A stretch of DNA of 64,000 nt. Origin: Oscillospiraceae bacterium (GTDB lineage Bacteria; Bacillota; Clostridia; Oscillospirales; Oscillospiraceae). The stretch is taken from NCBI GenBank assembly GCA_015067885.1, contig SVLO01000003.1, positions 1-64,000 on the forward strand, read 5' to 3'. The notes under the pieces are model-generated. The model was not told the DNA's origin. It saw nothing but the letters and a program-made list of their open reading frames with translations, and made no database searches. This document shows positions 8,931-17,512 of this stretch, piece by piece. The translations under genes were made by a program, and so were the position numbers. Position 1 is the stretch's first letter; every line of letters starts with the position of its first letter.

Positions 8931-10256
8931 ATGTCTTATACCATAGCCTTTATCTCTCTGGGCTGCGCCAAAAATCTGGTCAATACCGAGCAGATGATGG
9001 CCCTGTGCCGGGACGCCGGATTTGTTGTGACCGGCCAGCCGGAGGGGGCCGATGTGGCGGTGTTGAACACCTGCGGCTTCATTGACGCGGCCAAGAGCGA
9101 GGCCATTGAGAACATTTTGGAACTGGGCCAAATGAAAGAGGAAGGAAAGCTGGGCAAGCTGTTGGTTGCCGGCTGCCTGTCCCAGCGGTATCCCGAGGAC
9201 ATCCTGCGGGAGCTGCCCGAGGTGGACGGTTTGCTGGGAACCGGCAGCTACACCGACGTGGTCCACGCCATCCACAGCCTGATGGAGGGCGACCAGCCCA
9301 CCTTCTTTGGCGATATACATAGCACTTTGGACGACGGCCCGCGCATGGTGACCACACCGCCCTACACGGCCTATTTGAAAATTGCGGAGGGTTGCAGCAA
9401 CGGCTGCGCCTTCTGCATTATTCCAAAGCTGCGGGGGCGTTACCGCAGTCGCAGCATGGGGTCTGTTTTGGCTGAGGCAAAGGCCCTTGCCGAGTCCGGG
9501 GTTCGGGAACTGGTCGTCATTGCCCAGGACATCACCCGCTACGGTTGGGATAAGAAGGACGGCACCAGTCTTGCGGGACTTTTGAGGGAGCTGTGTAAGC
9601 TGCCTTTCCGGTGGATCCGCCTGCACTACCTCTATCCCGAGGCGGTGACGGACGAACTCATTGAAGTCATTGCCGCCGAGTCCAAGATTTTGCACTATTT
9701 GGACATCCCCATCCAGCACTGTAATGACCGCATCCTCAAGGCCATGAACCGTCGGGGGACCAAGGCGGAGATCGTGGAACTGCTGGACAAGCTGCGCCGG
9801 GCCATCCCCGACGTGGTCATCCGTACCTCACTGATATGCGGCCTGCCCGGGGAAACCCAGGAGGAATTTGAGGAGCTGTGCGAGTTTTTGACCGAGCAGC
9901 GCCTGCAGCGGGCGGGGGTGTTTCCTTTCTCGCCGGAGGAGGGGACCAGGGCTGCCCAACTGCCTGACCAGGTAGATGCCGACGTGGCCCTCCACCGCAC
10001 CGAGCTGCTGGTGGAGCTGCAATCGCGTATCATGGACGAGTATAACGAGCAGCGCCTTGGCACGGTGATGGAAGTGTTGTGCGAGGGCTTTGACGAGGAA
10101 GAGGGCTGCTACGTGGGCCGGACCTACGCCGACTCGATGGACATTGACGGCCACGTGTACTTTACCGCCGCGGGGCGGCTGCAGCCGGGTGAGTTTGTCC
10201 CGGTGCTGATCACCGGCACCCAGGACGGCGACCTGACCGGCGAGATTGACGAATAA
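8931..10256 (+). CDS. rimO: ribosomal protein S12 methylthiotransferase RimO
   Basis: RimO is a radical-SAM enzyme that adds a methylthio group to an aspartate of ribosomal protein S12. The 441-residue protein has the N-terminal UPF0004 domain with three cluster cysteines (Cys12, Cys48, Cys82), the radical-SAM CxxxCxxC motif (Cys155, Cys159, Cys162), and a C-terminal TRAM domain. SLGCAKNLVNTE at the N-terminus and the KLRGRYRSR stretch after the cluster favour RimO over the tRNA enzyme MiaB. The start at 8931 follows TTAGGAG; an in-frame ATG at 8871 lies inside recX. The pgsA neighbour downstream is a frequent arrangement. Confidence 0.95.
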   Translation: MSYTIAFISLGCAKNLVNTEQMMALCRDAGFVVTGQPEGADVAVLNTCGFIDAAKSEAIENILELGQMKEEGKLGKLLVAGCLSQRYPEDILRELPEVDGLLGTGSYTDVVHAIHSLMEGDQPTFFGDIHSTLDDGPRMVTTPPYTAYLKIAEGCSNGCAFCIIPKLRGRYRSRSMGSVLAEAKALAESGVRELVVIAQDITRYGWDKKDGTSLAGLLRELCKLPFRWIRLHYLYPEAVTDELIEVIAAESKILHYLDIPIQHCNDRILKAMNRRGTKAEIVELLDKLRRAIPDVVIRTSLICGLPGETQEEFEELCEFLTEQRLQRAGVFPFSPEEGTRAAQLPDQVDADVALHRTELLVELQSRIMDEYNEQRLGTVMEVLCEGFDEEEGCYVGRTYADSMDIDGHVYFTAAGRLQPGEFVPVLITGTQDGDLTGEIDE

Positions 10257-10269
10257 GGAGAACATGAAA

Positions 10270-10839
10270 ATGAATGCTGCAAACAAGCTGACCCTGCTGC
10301 GGGTGATCATGATCCCGGCCTTTTTGGTGGTGCTGTATTTGGACGTCCCCTATGCCAACTGGATCGCGCTGGCGATTTTTGCGCTGGCCAGCCTGACCGA
10401 TCTGCTGGACGGCTACATTGCCCGCCACTACGATCAGACCACGGACTTTGGTAAATTCATGGACCCCCTGGCGGACAAGTGCCTGGTGGTGGCGGCCTTG
10501 CTGTGGTTTGTGCAGGGACACGGAAGCAACCTGCAGATGCCTGCCTGGGCGCTGCTGATCGTGATCGTGCGTGAGTTTGCTGTTAGCGGTCTGCGTATGC
10601 AGGCGGCGGCGGGCGGCAAGGTCATTGCTGCCGGCAAGTCCGGGAAAATCAAGACGGCGTCCACAATGGCCTGTATCTGTCTGATGCTGGTGCTGCCTGA
10701 GCTGGAGGCAATCAGCTTCTTCGCCAATTGGGGTGTGCTGGTGTTTGACGTGTGCGTGTGGATCATCGTGGCTACCACGGTGTACTCCGGTGTGGAGTAT
10801 TTGATCGTCAACCGCAAGGTGTTCTCCGGCATGAAGTAA
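10270..10839 (+). CDS. pgsA: CDP-diacylglycerol-glycerol-3-phosphate phosphatidyltransferase
   Basis: PgsA makes phosphatidylglycerol phosphate, the committed step of anionic phospholipid synthesis, in the membrane. The protein has several membrane helices and the CDP-alcohol phosphotransferase signature (D-G-x2-A-R-x8-G-x3-D-x3-D) seen in LLDGYIARHYDQ followed by FGKFMDPLADK. Two start codons compete: 10264 and 10270. AAGGAG at 10255-10260 is only 3 bases from the first but 9 from the second, so 10270 (MNAANKLTLLR) is preferred; the product is then 189 residues. The gene directly follows rimO and ends before a strong bidirectional terminator. Confidence 0.93.
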   Translation: MNAANKLTLLRVIMIPAFLVVLYLDVPYANWIALAIFALASLTDLLDGYIARHYDQTTDFGKFMDPLADKCLVVAALLWFVQGHGSNLQMPAWALLIVIVREFAVSGLRMQAAAGGKVIAAGKSGKIKTASTMACICLMLVLPELEAISFFANWGVLVFDVCVWIIVATTVYSGVEYLIVNRKVFSGMK

Positions 10840-10845
10840 GTAAAT

Positions 10846-10880
10846 AAAAAATTCCCGGAGCATAGCTCCGGGAATTTTTT
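10846..10880. terminator. bidirectional terminator between pgsA and lysC
   Basis: A near-perfect hairpin (AAAAATTCCCGGAGC, loop ATA, matching arm) with A- and T-runs on both sides serves the converging pgsA and lysC genes. Confidence 0.9.
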
Positions 10881-10895
10881 ATTTGAATGGAAGAA

Positions 10896-12119
10896 TTAAG
10901 CCTCGGCAAACTCACCGAAGAAACGGTCGTGGATGGCCTGAACGGCACGCTCGGCGTCCCGCTCGTCCACCAGGACGGACACCTTGATCTCGCTGGTGGA
11001 GATCATATTGATGTTGATGCCGGCGGAGAACAGTGCCTCAAACATCTTGCAGGCCACGCCGGAGTTGTTGGCCATGCCGGCGCCCACGATGGAGATCTTG
11101 GCGATCTTGTCGCTGACCTCGATGGCGTCAAAGCCGATGACCTCCTGATTGGCGCGCATGACCGCCTCGGCCTTGGCCATGTCGTCCTGGGACACGGTGA
11201 AGCTGATGTCCTTGGACTCCTCACGGCCGATGGACTGCAGGATGATGTCCACATTGACCTTTTCCTTGGCCAGCAGGGAGAAGATTTTGAATGCCATACC
11301 GGGCTTGTCGGTCAGGCCCACCAGAGCCACGCGGGCAACATTGGTGTCCTTGGCGACACCGCTGACATGAGTTTTTTCCATAGTTTTCACAACCTCCTTG
11401 ACTTTTGTTCCGGGTTTGCCGCTGAAACTGGAGAGAACCTCCATGTTGACATTGTAGCGCTTTGCCATTTCCACCGAGCGGTTGTGGAGTACCTGAGCGC
11501 CGAGGCTGGCAAGCTCCAGCATCTCGTCGAAGGTGATCTCATCCAGCTTCTTGGCGCCCTTGACCTTGCGGGGGTCGGCGGTGTAAACGCCGTCCACGTC
11601 GGTGTAGATCTGGCACAGGTCCGCGTGGAGGGAGGCGGCCAGAGCCACGGCGGAGGTATCGGAACCGCCGCGGCCCAGGGTGGTGATGTCGTCGTACTTG
11701 TTCAGGCCCTGGAAGCCGGTGACCAGCACGATCTTTTTCTTGTCCAGCTCCTTGCGGATACGGTCGGCGCGCACGCGCTTGATGCGGGCGGCGCTGTAGT
11801 TGGAGTCGGTGGCCACGCCGGCCTGCCAGCCGGTCAGAGAGATGACGGGGAGGCCCATGCCCTCGATAGCCATGGCGCACAGGGCCACGGAGATCTGCTC
11901 GCCGGTGGTCAGCAGCATATCCATCTCACGCTTGGAGGGGTTGGGGTTGATCTCCTTCGCCTTCTCGATGAGGTCGTCGGTGGTATCGCCCTGGGCGGAG
12001 AGGACGACGACCACGTCGTTGCCCTGTTTGTAGGTTTCGGTGATGATGCGGGCCACGTTCATCACGCGGTCACGGTCGGCCACGGAGGAGCCGCCGAATT
12101 TCTGTACGATAAGAGCCAT
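10896..12119 (-). CDS. lysC: aspartate kinase
   Basis: Aspartokinase phosphorylates aspartate, the first step toward lysine, threonine and methionine. The 407-residue protein begins with the kinase signature MALIVQKFGGSSVAD, and the catalytic domain extends to about residue 245. Two ACT domains follow (LVGLTDKPGMAFKIFSLL and ISIVGAGMANNSGVACKMFEAL), which bind the feedback inhibitors. Length is that of the Bacillus LysC/DapG type. TAGGAGGT precedes the ATG. It is the third gene of an ACT protein-hom-lysC operon, so transcription is likely linked to threonine or methionine synthesis rather than to lysine alone. Confidence 0.96.
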   Translation of the reverse strand: MALIVQKFGGSSVADRDRVMNVARIITETYKQGNDVVVVLSAQGDTTDDLIEKAKEINPNPSKREMDMLLTTGEQISVALCAMAIEGMGLPVISLTGWQAGVATDSNYSAARIKRVRADRIRKELDKKKIVLVTGFQGLNKYDDITTLGRGGSDTSAVALAASLHADLCQIYTDVDGVYTADPRKVKGAKKLDEITFDEMLELASLGAQVLHNRSVEMAKRYNVNMEVLSSFSGKPGTKVKEVVKTMEKTHVSGVAKDTNVARVALVGLTDKPGMAFKIFSLLAKEKVNVDIILQSIGREESKDISFTVSQDDMAKAEAVMRANQEVIGFDAIEVSDKIAKISIVGAGMANNSGVACKMFEALFSAGININMISTSEIKVSVLVDERDAERAVQAIHDRFFGEFAEA

Positions 12120-12144
12120 ATTCGTTGTTACCTCCTAATCAATA

Positions 12145-13356
12145 TCAGCCCAGCACACGGATGGCGGACAGCACGTCCATACCGGCCAGCTTTCGGTTCA
12201 GGTCTTCCTGGGTCATGGTCTCGGTCAGGAAGGCCACCTCGCTGGCGGGGGCGCCGCCCCGGGCCAGGGGAGTAATGTCGCCCACGGCGGAGCGGGCGGC
12301 ATCCATGGTGCCGTTGGCGCGCACGTACCAGCGGAAGGTCAGACGATCGGGGGACTGGACCATGTCCGCATCCCCGGCGGCCCACTGATTACGCTTGGGG
12401 GCGGTGACGTCCTTGGCGATGTCCACCACGTCGCCCACTACGGCGCTGGCGGTGGGCAGCTTGCCGGCGCCACGACCATAGAACATCACGTCGCCCACGG
12501 CGTTGCCGGTGGCGGCGATGGCGTTGAACACGTCCTCCACGCCGGCCAAGGGGTTGTCGCTGCTGACCAGGTGGGGAGCCACGTAGGCGCACACCTTACC
12601 GCCGTCCATCTTCAGGGCGCGGCCCAGCAGCTTGATCTTATAGCCGCAGGAGTTGGCGTAGTCCACATCGGCCAGGGTGATGGCGGTAATACCCTGAGTG
12701 GGGACCCAATCGGGGTAGACGTGGCGGCCGAAGGCCAAAGCAGCCAAAATGCAGATTTTACGGCAGGCGTCGTGGCCCTCGATGTCGGCGGAGGGGTCAC
12801 GCTCGGCGTAGCCGTTGTCCTGGGCCTCCTTCAAGGCCTGCTCAAAGGACAGGCCGGCGCGAATCATGCGGGTGAGGATATAGTTGGTGGTGCCGTTGAG
12901 AATACCGCGCACCTCGCTCAGCTCGTTGCCGGCAAGGCAGTTGGTCAGGGGCCGCAGCACGGGGATGCCGCCGCCTACGCTGGCCTCGAACAGGTAACTG
13001 ACACCCTTCTCGGCGGCCAGCTGCAGCAGCTCGTAGCCGTGGGTGGCAACCAGCTCCTTATTGGAGGACACCACGCTCTTGCCCGCGTTCAGGGCCCGGC
13101 GGGTGAAATCCAGCGCCACGGTGGCACCGCCGATGGTTTCCACCACGATGTCCACCTCGGGGTCATTCTCAATGGTGGAAAAATCGTTTACAAAGCAGTC
13201 CTTATAAGGGCTGTCGGGGAACTGTCGCACATCAAGGATATACTTCAGCGCAACCTCACTGCCGGCACGCTGCCGGATCAGGTCACGGTTCATGGTCAGC
13301 ACATCGGCCACACCGGAGCCGACGGTGCCAAAACCAAGGATCGCAACATTTACCAT
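12145..13356 (-). CDS. hom: homoserine dehydrogenase
   Basis: Reduces aspartate semialdehyde to homoserine, the branch point to threonine and methionine. The 403-residue protein has the Rossmann NAD(P)-binding loop GFGTVGSG (8-15), the homoserine dehydrogenase catalytic domain (VSSNKELVATHG; GTTNYILTRM; SADIEGHDACRK with the catalytic lysine) and a C-terminal ACT-like domain with weaker conservation. The start at 13356 is supported by GAGGTGACTAAA just upstream; a longer frame reaching 13479 overlaps the preceding gene. lysC follows after 25 bases in the same operon. Confidence 0.96.
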   Translation of the reverse strand: MVNVAILGFGTVGSGVADVLTMNRDLIRQRAGSEVALKYILDVRQFPDSPYKDCFVNDFSTIENDPEVDIVVETIGGATVALDFTRRALNAGKSVVSSNKELVATHGYELLQLAAEKGVSYLFEASVGGGIPVLRPLTNCLAGNELSEVRGILNGTTNYILTRMIRAGLSFEQALKEAQDNGYAERDPSADIEGHDACRKICILAALAFGRHVYPDWVPTQGITAITLADVDYANSCGYKIKLLGRALKMDGGKVCAYVAPHLVSSDNPLAGVEDVFNAIAATGNAVGDVMFYGRGAGKLPTASAVVGDVVDIAKDVTAPKRNQWAAGDADMVQSPDRLTFRWYVRANGTMDAARSAVGDITPLARGGAPASEVAFLTETMTQEDLNRKLAGMDVLSAIRVLG

Positions 13357-13393
13357 TTTAGTCACCTCAACATTTATCTTTGGTTCAAGCAGG

Positions 13394-13834
13394 TCAACCT
13401 GCCAGGATCTCACATTTGATGACGGCGGGGAAGGCGCGTATGCTGTGCAGCAATTCGTCCAGTCCCACACCGGAGCCAACCAGCTCCGCCGAGGCGGTGA
13501 CCACCGCGCAGCCGTTGGCGGGAATACCCTGGTTGATAGTCAGGATGTTGCTGCCGCAGCCGGAAAATACGTTCAGCACTCCGGACAGCGCGCCCGGAAT
13601 ATCCCGCAGCAGGATGTGAAAGGTCACAATGCGCCCATGGAGCATATCCTGAAAAGGGCGGACCGTGTCCTTGTACTTATAGTATGCGCTGCGGCTGATA
13701 CCGACCGCGTGGACGGCGCCGTTGACCGTGGTCTCCTCACCGGTTTCCAGCAGGCGCTTGGCCTGGGCAACCTTGCGGAACACCTCGGGCATGGCGTCCG
13801 CCTCTACAATAAAATATTCCGGCTGGCTGCTCAT
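13394..13834 (-). CDS. ACT-domain protein, PheB/UPF0735-like
   Basis: A 146-residue protein with a short helix-turn-helix-like first half (VNGAVHAVGISRSAYYKYKD, residues about 37-56) and a C-terminal ACT domain (FHILLRDIPGALSGVLNVFS). This is the layout of the PheB/UPF0735 family found beside homoserine and prephenate genes in Firmicutes. A role as an amino-acid-sensing regulator of the hom-lysC genes behind it is an inference from the position at the head of the operon. The start at 13834 has GGAGGG upstream; the frame continues much further but into repetitive PBP DNA and is not used. Confidence 0.85.
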   Translation of the reverse strand: MSSQPEYFIVEADAMPEVFRKVAQAKRLLETGEETTVNGAVHAVGISRSAYYKYKDTVRPFQDMLHGRIVTFHILLRDIPGALSGVLNVFSGCGSNILTINQGIPANGCAVVTASAELVGSGVGLDELLHSIRAFPAVIKCEILAG

Positions 13835-13901
13835 GGCAACTCCCTCCAGTTCGGTTGCTCTTGTCCGCGTGTGACAGGCATTTGTTTTTCTGCTGTGGTA
13901 T

Positions 13902-13930
13902 ATTGTAGCACAGCCGGGCCACGGTTGCAA
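13902..13930 (-). promoter_or_regulatory. promoter of the ACT-hom-lysC operon
   Basis: On the minus strand TTGCAA and TACAAT are separated by exactly 17 bases, with a leader of about 60 bases before the first start codon. No attenuator or riboswitch-like structure was seen in the leader. Confidence 0.75.
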
Positions 13931-14003
13931 CCGGTCAAAGGAGGAATATGACGACAATTTTTCCGAAGATTGGCGCGGGTTTGTGGATGTTTTGCACAAG
14001 AGG

Positions 14004-14031
14004 ACGGACCGCCGGTTTCCCAGCGGTCCGT
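14004..14031 (-). terminator. possible terminator after the PBP gene
   Basis: A 9-bp stem (14004-14012 with 14023-14031) lies just after the PBP stop codon. The following T-run is poor, so termination is uncertain. Confidence 0.4.
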
Positions 14032-14039
14032 TGGAGAGG

Positions 14040-16685
14040 TCAATTGGTGGCAGGAATCGCCGGTTCGTCCGGGAGCGAAGCGTCCGGGTCGGAGGGCGTT
14101 CCCGGAGCGTCCGGGTCGGCCGGAGCGTCCGGGTCGGCCGGAGTGTCCGGGTCGGTCGGAGCGTCCGGGTCAACCGGGGCGTCCGGATCAGTGGGGGCGT
14201 CCGGGTCAACCGGGGTGTCCGGGCCGGTGCCGGGCCAATTGGGGTCATCCGGGTCGATCAGACCGGGTACATCGGGCTCCGGCACGACGGGGGCAATGGT
14301 GTGGACGGTGCAGGTACCCTGACCGCGCAGGTGTTGGACAGTGTATTTGGTGTCCGCGGCGGAAACAGAATTCAGCACCGCCTGGTCATAACCCAACTGA
14401 CTTCGGTCGTAATCCAGCAGGGAGATGGTGGACAGCCGCTCGTTCGGGCAGAAGGGGCCGGAAATGTGGTACAGGCCGGTGGGTTCGCCCGCGTCGTTCA
14501 GGATGGGACTGTCCAGGCAGACGGTGACGGTGGCGGCCCCACCGTGGCGGGTGCAATAGGTGGTGGGGGCGTCGTCCCGGAGGAGCGTCATTTGGCTGAC
14601 CCTGCTGCCACGGGCGTCGGCGCGGCAGGCGTCGGTGGGCAACAGGCCGCTGTCCAGGCAGTAGTCGGTGGTGACCAAATTGTTGATGGAGAAGAAGTTT
14701 TTGTCGGGAAGATTGCGATGCACACGACTCATGACCCGGCTGAAGGTGATGGCGGCGGGGTTCTTGCCGCTGCTGCGCACCCGCTCGGGGGACTCGTAAC
14801 CGGTCCAGACCACGGCGGTGTAATAGGGGGTGTAGCCGGCGAACCAGCGGTCGCGGTCACTGGTGGAGGAGCCGGTCTTGCCGGCCACGTGCATACCATC
14901 CACACGAGCCTCGTAGCCGGTACCGGAGTTGACTACATTTTGCAGCATGGTGTTCATATAATAGGCGGTGGAGTCCTTCAGAGCCACTTCGCTGACAGAC
15001 TTATTCTCCAGCAGGACCTTGCCCTCAGCATTCAGCACCTTGGTGTAGGTGCGGGAGGGGGTGTAGATGCCCTGGTTGGGGAAGGTGGCGAAAGCCTCGG
15101 CCATGTCGCGGGTGTTGACGCCCTCGGTCAGACCGCCCATGGACAAAGGCGCGCGGTCCAGGTCGGAGGAGAATTTTCCGTTGATTTCCACGCCCTCCAC
15201 CAGGTCGATTTTGAACCGCTGCTCCACAAAGTTGAAGCTCTGAGGCGGGGTGACCTGGTCACTGAGCAGGCGGAAGGCCACGGTGTTGGTGGAGTCGGTC
15301 AGACCCTGATAAACAGTGGTCAGACCGGCATAACGGGCGTTGCCGGAGTTGACGGGATATGGGCTGCCGCCCATCAGCTCGTAGGGATAATCGTCCACAA
15401 CGGAGATGGGGGTGGCAAGACCCATTTCCAACGCGGGGGCATAGACGGCCAGCGGCTTGAAGGAGGAGCCGGGCTGGCGGGAAGCGGCAGTAGCGTTGTT
15501 GCGCAGGCGGTTGCCCGTCTTTTCGCCCACCCGACCGGCCAGGGCCACCACGTCGCCGGTGGAGTTATCAATGACGGTGATGGCGGACTGCAGCTGCTGG
15601 CCGCTGCTGGAGGGCCAGGGGAAGTTATCGCGGTTTTGATAAACCTCCTCCACTGCGGCCTGCACCTCCGGGTCGATGCAGGTGTAGATGGACAGGCCGC
15701 CGGACAGTACCATCTCGTGGGCCACGCTGACCTCCACGCCCAGGGCCTCGGCCAGGTCGGCGGTGACGTCGGTAATGACCTGCTCCTCGTACCAGGAGTA
15801 GATGTCGGGGTTTGCGTCGTTGGTGGGGTTCTCCACGGTTTTGGAGGTGAACACCAGCTCCTGCGCCTTGGCCTGCTCGTACTCCTCTTTCGTCAGGTAC
15901 TCCTGCTCGTACATGGCCTTGAGTACCAGATTTTTGCGATGCAGATTGTTTTCGGGATTGGTATACGGGTCGTAGAGAGAGGGGTTGTTGGTAATGGAGA
16001 TCAAACTGGCGCACTCGGCTACCGTCAGCTCGTCCAAAGGCTTGCCGAAGTACATGTAGGAGGCGGTGTAAACGCCGTCGCAGCCGCGCCCCAAATAAAT
16101 GTAGTTCAAATACCATTCCATGGTGGTTTCCTTGGAATAGTTTTTGGTGAACTCAAGGGCCCGGAAGATCTCCACCACCTTGCGCTTGACTGTGGTGTCG
16201 TTATAGGTGGTGATGTTCTTGATCAGCTGCTGGGTAATGGTGGAGCCACCCTGAATGTCCTGGCCGGTGAACATATAGAACACGGCGGCGGCGGTGCGCT
16301 TCCAATCCACGCCGGAGTGGGTCCAAAAGCGCTGGTCCTCGATGGCGACGGTGGCGTTGACCAGGTCCTCGGGGATGTCGGCGTAATCGACCCAGATGCG
16401 GTTTTCGTCGCCGTGGAGGGTGCGCAGCTGATGGGCGTTGCCCTGATCGTCGGTGTAGTACAGCACGGAGTTCAGACCCGTGTGGAAATTGTTCAGATCC
16501 AGAGGGGTCAAGGGGATGATGACGGTCTTGATATACACGGCGGCAAAGCAGGCCAGCAACGCGGCGGTGGACACAAACACAAGCAGCAGTGAAACAAGGC
16601 TCAGCAACAGCTTGTTAGGGCCACGCCGTCTGCGGCGGGAGGAACCGCTGCCGGTACGGCGGGACGTGTTGGGAGTATCAGACAT
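14040..16685 (-). CDS. bifunctional class A penicillin-binding protein (PBP1A type)
   Basis: An 881-residue peptidoglycan synthase anchored by one N-terminal membrane helix (LLLSLVSLLLVFVSTAALLA) after an Arg-rich cytoplasmic tail. The glycosyltransferase (GT51) domain has the catalytic EDQRFWTHSG and the GGSTITQQLIKN motif; the transpeptidase domain has the active serine in GSSFKPLAV (SxxK), the STN triad (DSTNTV) and KTGSS. The start at 16685 follows GGAGG. The last 70 or so residues are a low-complexity Pro/Asp/Ala tail (repeats of PDAPVD/PDAPTD) encoded by a minisatellite, which may act as a flexible spacer in the wall. It has its own promoter and no operon partner. Confidence 0.95.
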   Translation of the reverse strand: MSDTPNTSRRTGSGSSRRRRRGPNKLLLSLVSLLLVFVSTAALLACFAAVYIKTVIIPLTPLDLNNFHTGLNSVLYYTDDQGNAHQLRTLHGDENRIWVDYADIPEDLVNATVAIEDQRFWTHSGVDWKRTAAAVFYMFTGQDIQGGSTITQQLIKNITTYNDTTVKRKVVEIFRALEFTKNYSKETTMEWYLNYIYLGRGCDGVYTASYMYFGKPLDELTVAECASLISITNNPSLYDPYTNPENNLHRKNLVLKAMYEQEYLTKEEYEQAKAQELVFTSKTVENPTNDANPDIYSWYEEQVITDVTADLAEALGVEVSVAHEMVLSGGLSIYTCIDPEVQAAVEEVYQNRDNFPWPSSSGQQLQSAITVIDNSTGDVVALAGRVGEKTGNRLRNNATAASRQPGSSFKPLAVYAPALEMGLATPISVVDDYPYELMGGSPYPVNSGNARYAGLTTVYQGLTDSTNTVAFRLLSDQVTPPQSFNFVEQRFKIDLVEGVEINGKFSSDLDRAPLSMGGLTEGVNTRDMAEAFATFPNQGIYTPSRTYTKVLNAEGKVLLENKSVSEVALKDSTAYYMNTMLQNVVNSGTGYEARVDGMHVAGKTGSSTSDRDRWFAGYTPYYTAVVWTGYESPERVRSSGKNPAAITFSRVMSRVHRNLPDKNFFSINNLVTTDYCLDSGLLPTDACRADARGSRVSQMTLLRDDAPTTYCTRHGGAATVTVCLDSPILNDAGEPTGLYHISGPFCPNERLSTISLLDYDRSQLGYDQAVLNSVSAADTKYTVQHLRGQGTCTVHTIAPVVPEPDVPGLIDPDDPNWPGTGPDTPVDPDAPTDPDAPVDPDAPTDPDTPADPDAPADPDAPGTPSDPDASLPDEPAIPATN
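14080..14230. repeat. minisatellite in the 3' end of the PBP gene
   Basis: About eight degenerate copies of an 18-base unit (consensus near GTCCGGGTCGGCCGGAGC on the plus strand) encode the Asp-Pro-rich tail of the penicillin-binding protein. Units differ by substitutions that keep the reading frame. Length variation between strains is likely. Confidence 0.8.
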
Positions 16686-16747
16686 GGAAAAACCTCCATT
16701 CATAAAACCCGCGCAGGGACGCGGGAGGTATGCGTACATACAGCACT

Positions 16748-16776
16748 ATTATACCAACTTTGGCAGCATTTGTCCA
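16748..16776 (-). promoter_or_regulatory. promoter of the PBP gene
   Basis: On the minus strand TGGACA and TATAAT are 17 bases apart, with a TG dinucleotide before the -10 box. Confidence 0.75.
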
Positions 16777-16824
16777 CCCCTGTGACAGACTGGAAGAAAG
16801 CGCAAAATTTGACAGGCCTTTCTC

Positions 16825-16853
16825 TTGCATTTTCACCATTCTCGGGGTAAAAT
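16825..16853 (+). promoter_or_regulatory. promoter of the DUF1292 gene
   Basis: TTGCAT and TAAAAT are separated by 17 bases, about 34 bases before the start codon. Confidence 0.65.
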
Positions 16854-16887
16854 ATAAATACCAATTCCAAACAGGAGGTACATACCC

Positions 16888-17199
16888 ATGAGCGAAGAGT
16901 TCGGCCCCGATTTTATCACCGTTACCGACGAGGACGGCAACGAATTTGAACTGGAGCATCTGGACACCCTTGAGTATAACGGCAACGTCTATATGGCCTT
17001 TTTCCCTGCCATCGAGGGGGAAGAGGGCGAAGACGGCGAGATCGTGGACGTGGACCTTGATGACGAGGAGTACGGCATGGTCATCATGAAGGTCGTTGAG
17101 GAAAACGGCGAAGAGCTGTTCTCCACCCTGGACAGCGAAGAGGAAGAGATGGAAGTATACGAGCGGTTTATGGAGCGCCTGTTCGCTGACGAGGAGTAA
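16888..17199 (+). CDS. DUF1292 domain protein
   Basis: A 103-residue, very acidic protein (long Glu/Asp runs, including EGEEGEDGE and EEEEMEVYE) matching the DUF1292 family common in Firmicutes. The core is a beta-rich segment FITVTDEDGNEFELEHLDTLEYNGNVYMAFFP followed by an acidic tail. AGGAGGT precedes the ATG. Function is unknown; family members are often next to alaS/yrzL/ruvX genes, and ruvX occurs 5 kb away here. No enzyme motif is present. A probable 6S RNA gene follows directly. Confidence 0.88.
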   Translation: MSEEFGPDFITVTDEDGNEFELEHLDTLEYNGNVYMAFFPAIEGEEGEDGEIVDVDLDDEEYGMVIMKVVEENGEELFSTLDSEEEEMEVYERFMERLFADEE

Positions 17200-17202
17200 A
17201 GA

Positions 17203-17447
17203 AAAAGGTTCCTGCTCGGTGCGTGATGAGTCCTTTTAAACCCACATTTATGAAACGGGATGCCCCCTCACGGCGTGGTTTGCAGGCCTCCCGACCCCCT
17301 TTGAGGTCAGTCGGACGTTGGAAGCAGAAAAGCGCAGTGGAGGCGACCCACCTGCCGATCGTGCAGGTTTTAATCGGATTCACACGGCCAGAGCGGGGCA
17401 GATACAGCAACCCCTGGAACCGCAGCATTTGCTGCGGTTTCTTTTTA
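17203..17447 (+). ncRNA. ssrS: probable 6S RNA
   Basis: This gene-free segment looks like a 6S RNA, the RNA that mimics an open promoter and sequesters sigma-A RNA polymerase. GGTTCC at 17207-17212 can pair with GGAACC at 17416-17421, extended by CCTGCTC with GAGCGGG and by CGTG with CACG, giving the long closing stem. The 3' side carries GGCGACCCACCTGCC with a small CACCTGC/GCAGGT hairpin, matching the arrangement beside the 6S central bubble. A clear intrinsic terminator ends it. A leader riboswitch for the following DUF378 gene is the main alternative. The call rests on recalled family features, not on a covariance search. Confidence 0.6.
17418..17447 (+). terminator. terminator of the probable 6S RNA
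   Basis: AACCGCAGC (17418-17426) pairs perfectly with GCTGCGGTT (17431-17439) around a 4-nt loop, followed by a T-rich tail. Confidence 0.9.
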
Positions 17448-17512
17448 TGCATAAACGAATCGTTCCCGGGCAACACTAACCGCAGATCACTGCAAAAGAG
17501 GAGGGAAATAAC

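Noticed and set aside
14080-14230. A CRISPR-like repeat array
   Set aside because: The units are contiguous 18-base copies without spacers and keep a protein reading frame, so they are a coding minisatellite.
13983-16592. An 869-residue open frame on the plus strand across the PBP gene
   Set aside because: Same reason: antisense shadow with a Gly/Val/His-rich product and no translation signal; the minus-strand PBP has complete motifs.
17203-17447. Signal-recognition-particle RNA
   Set aside because: A GGTCAG followed by GGAAGCAG looked suggestive, but the GGAAGGAAGCA apical signature is absent and the closing stem fits 6S RNA better.
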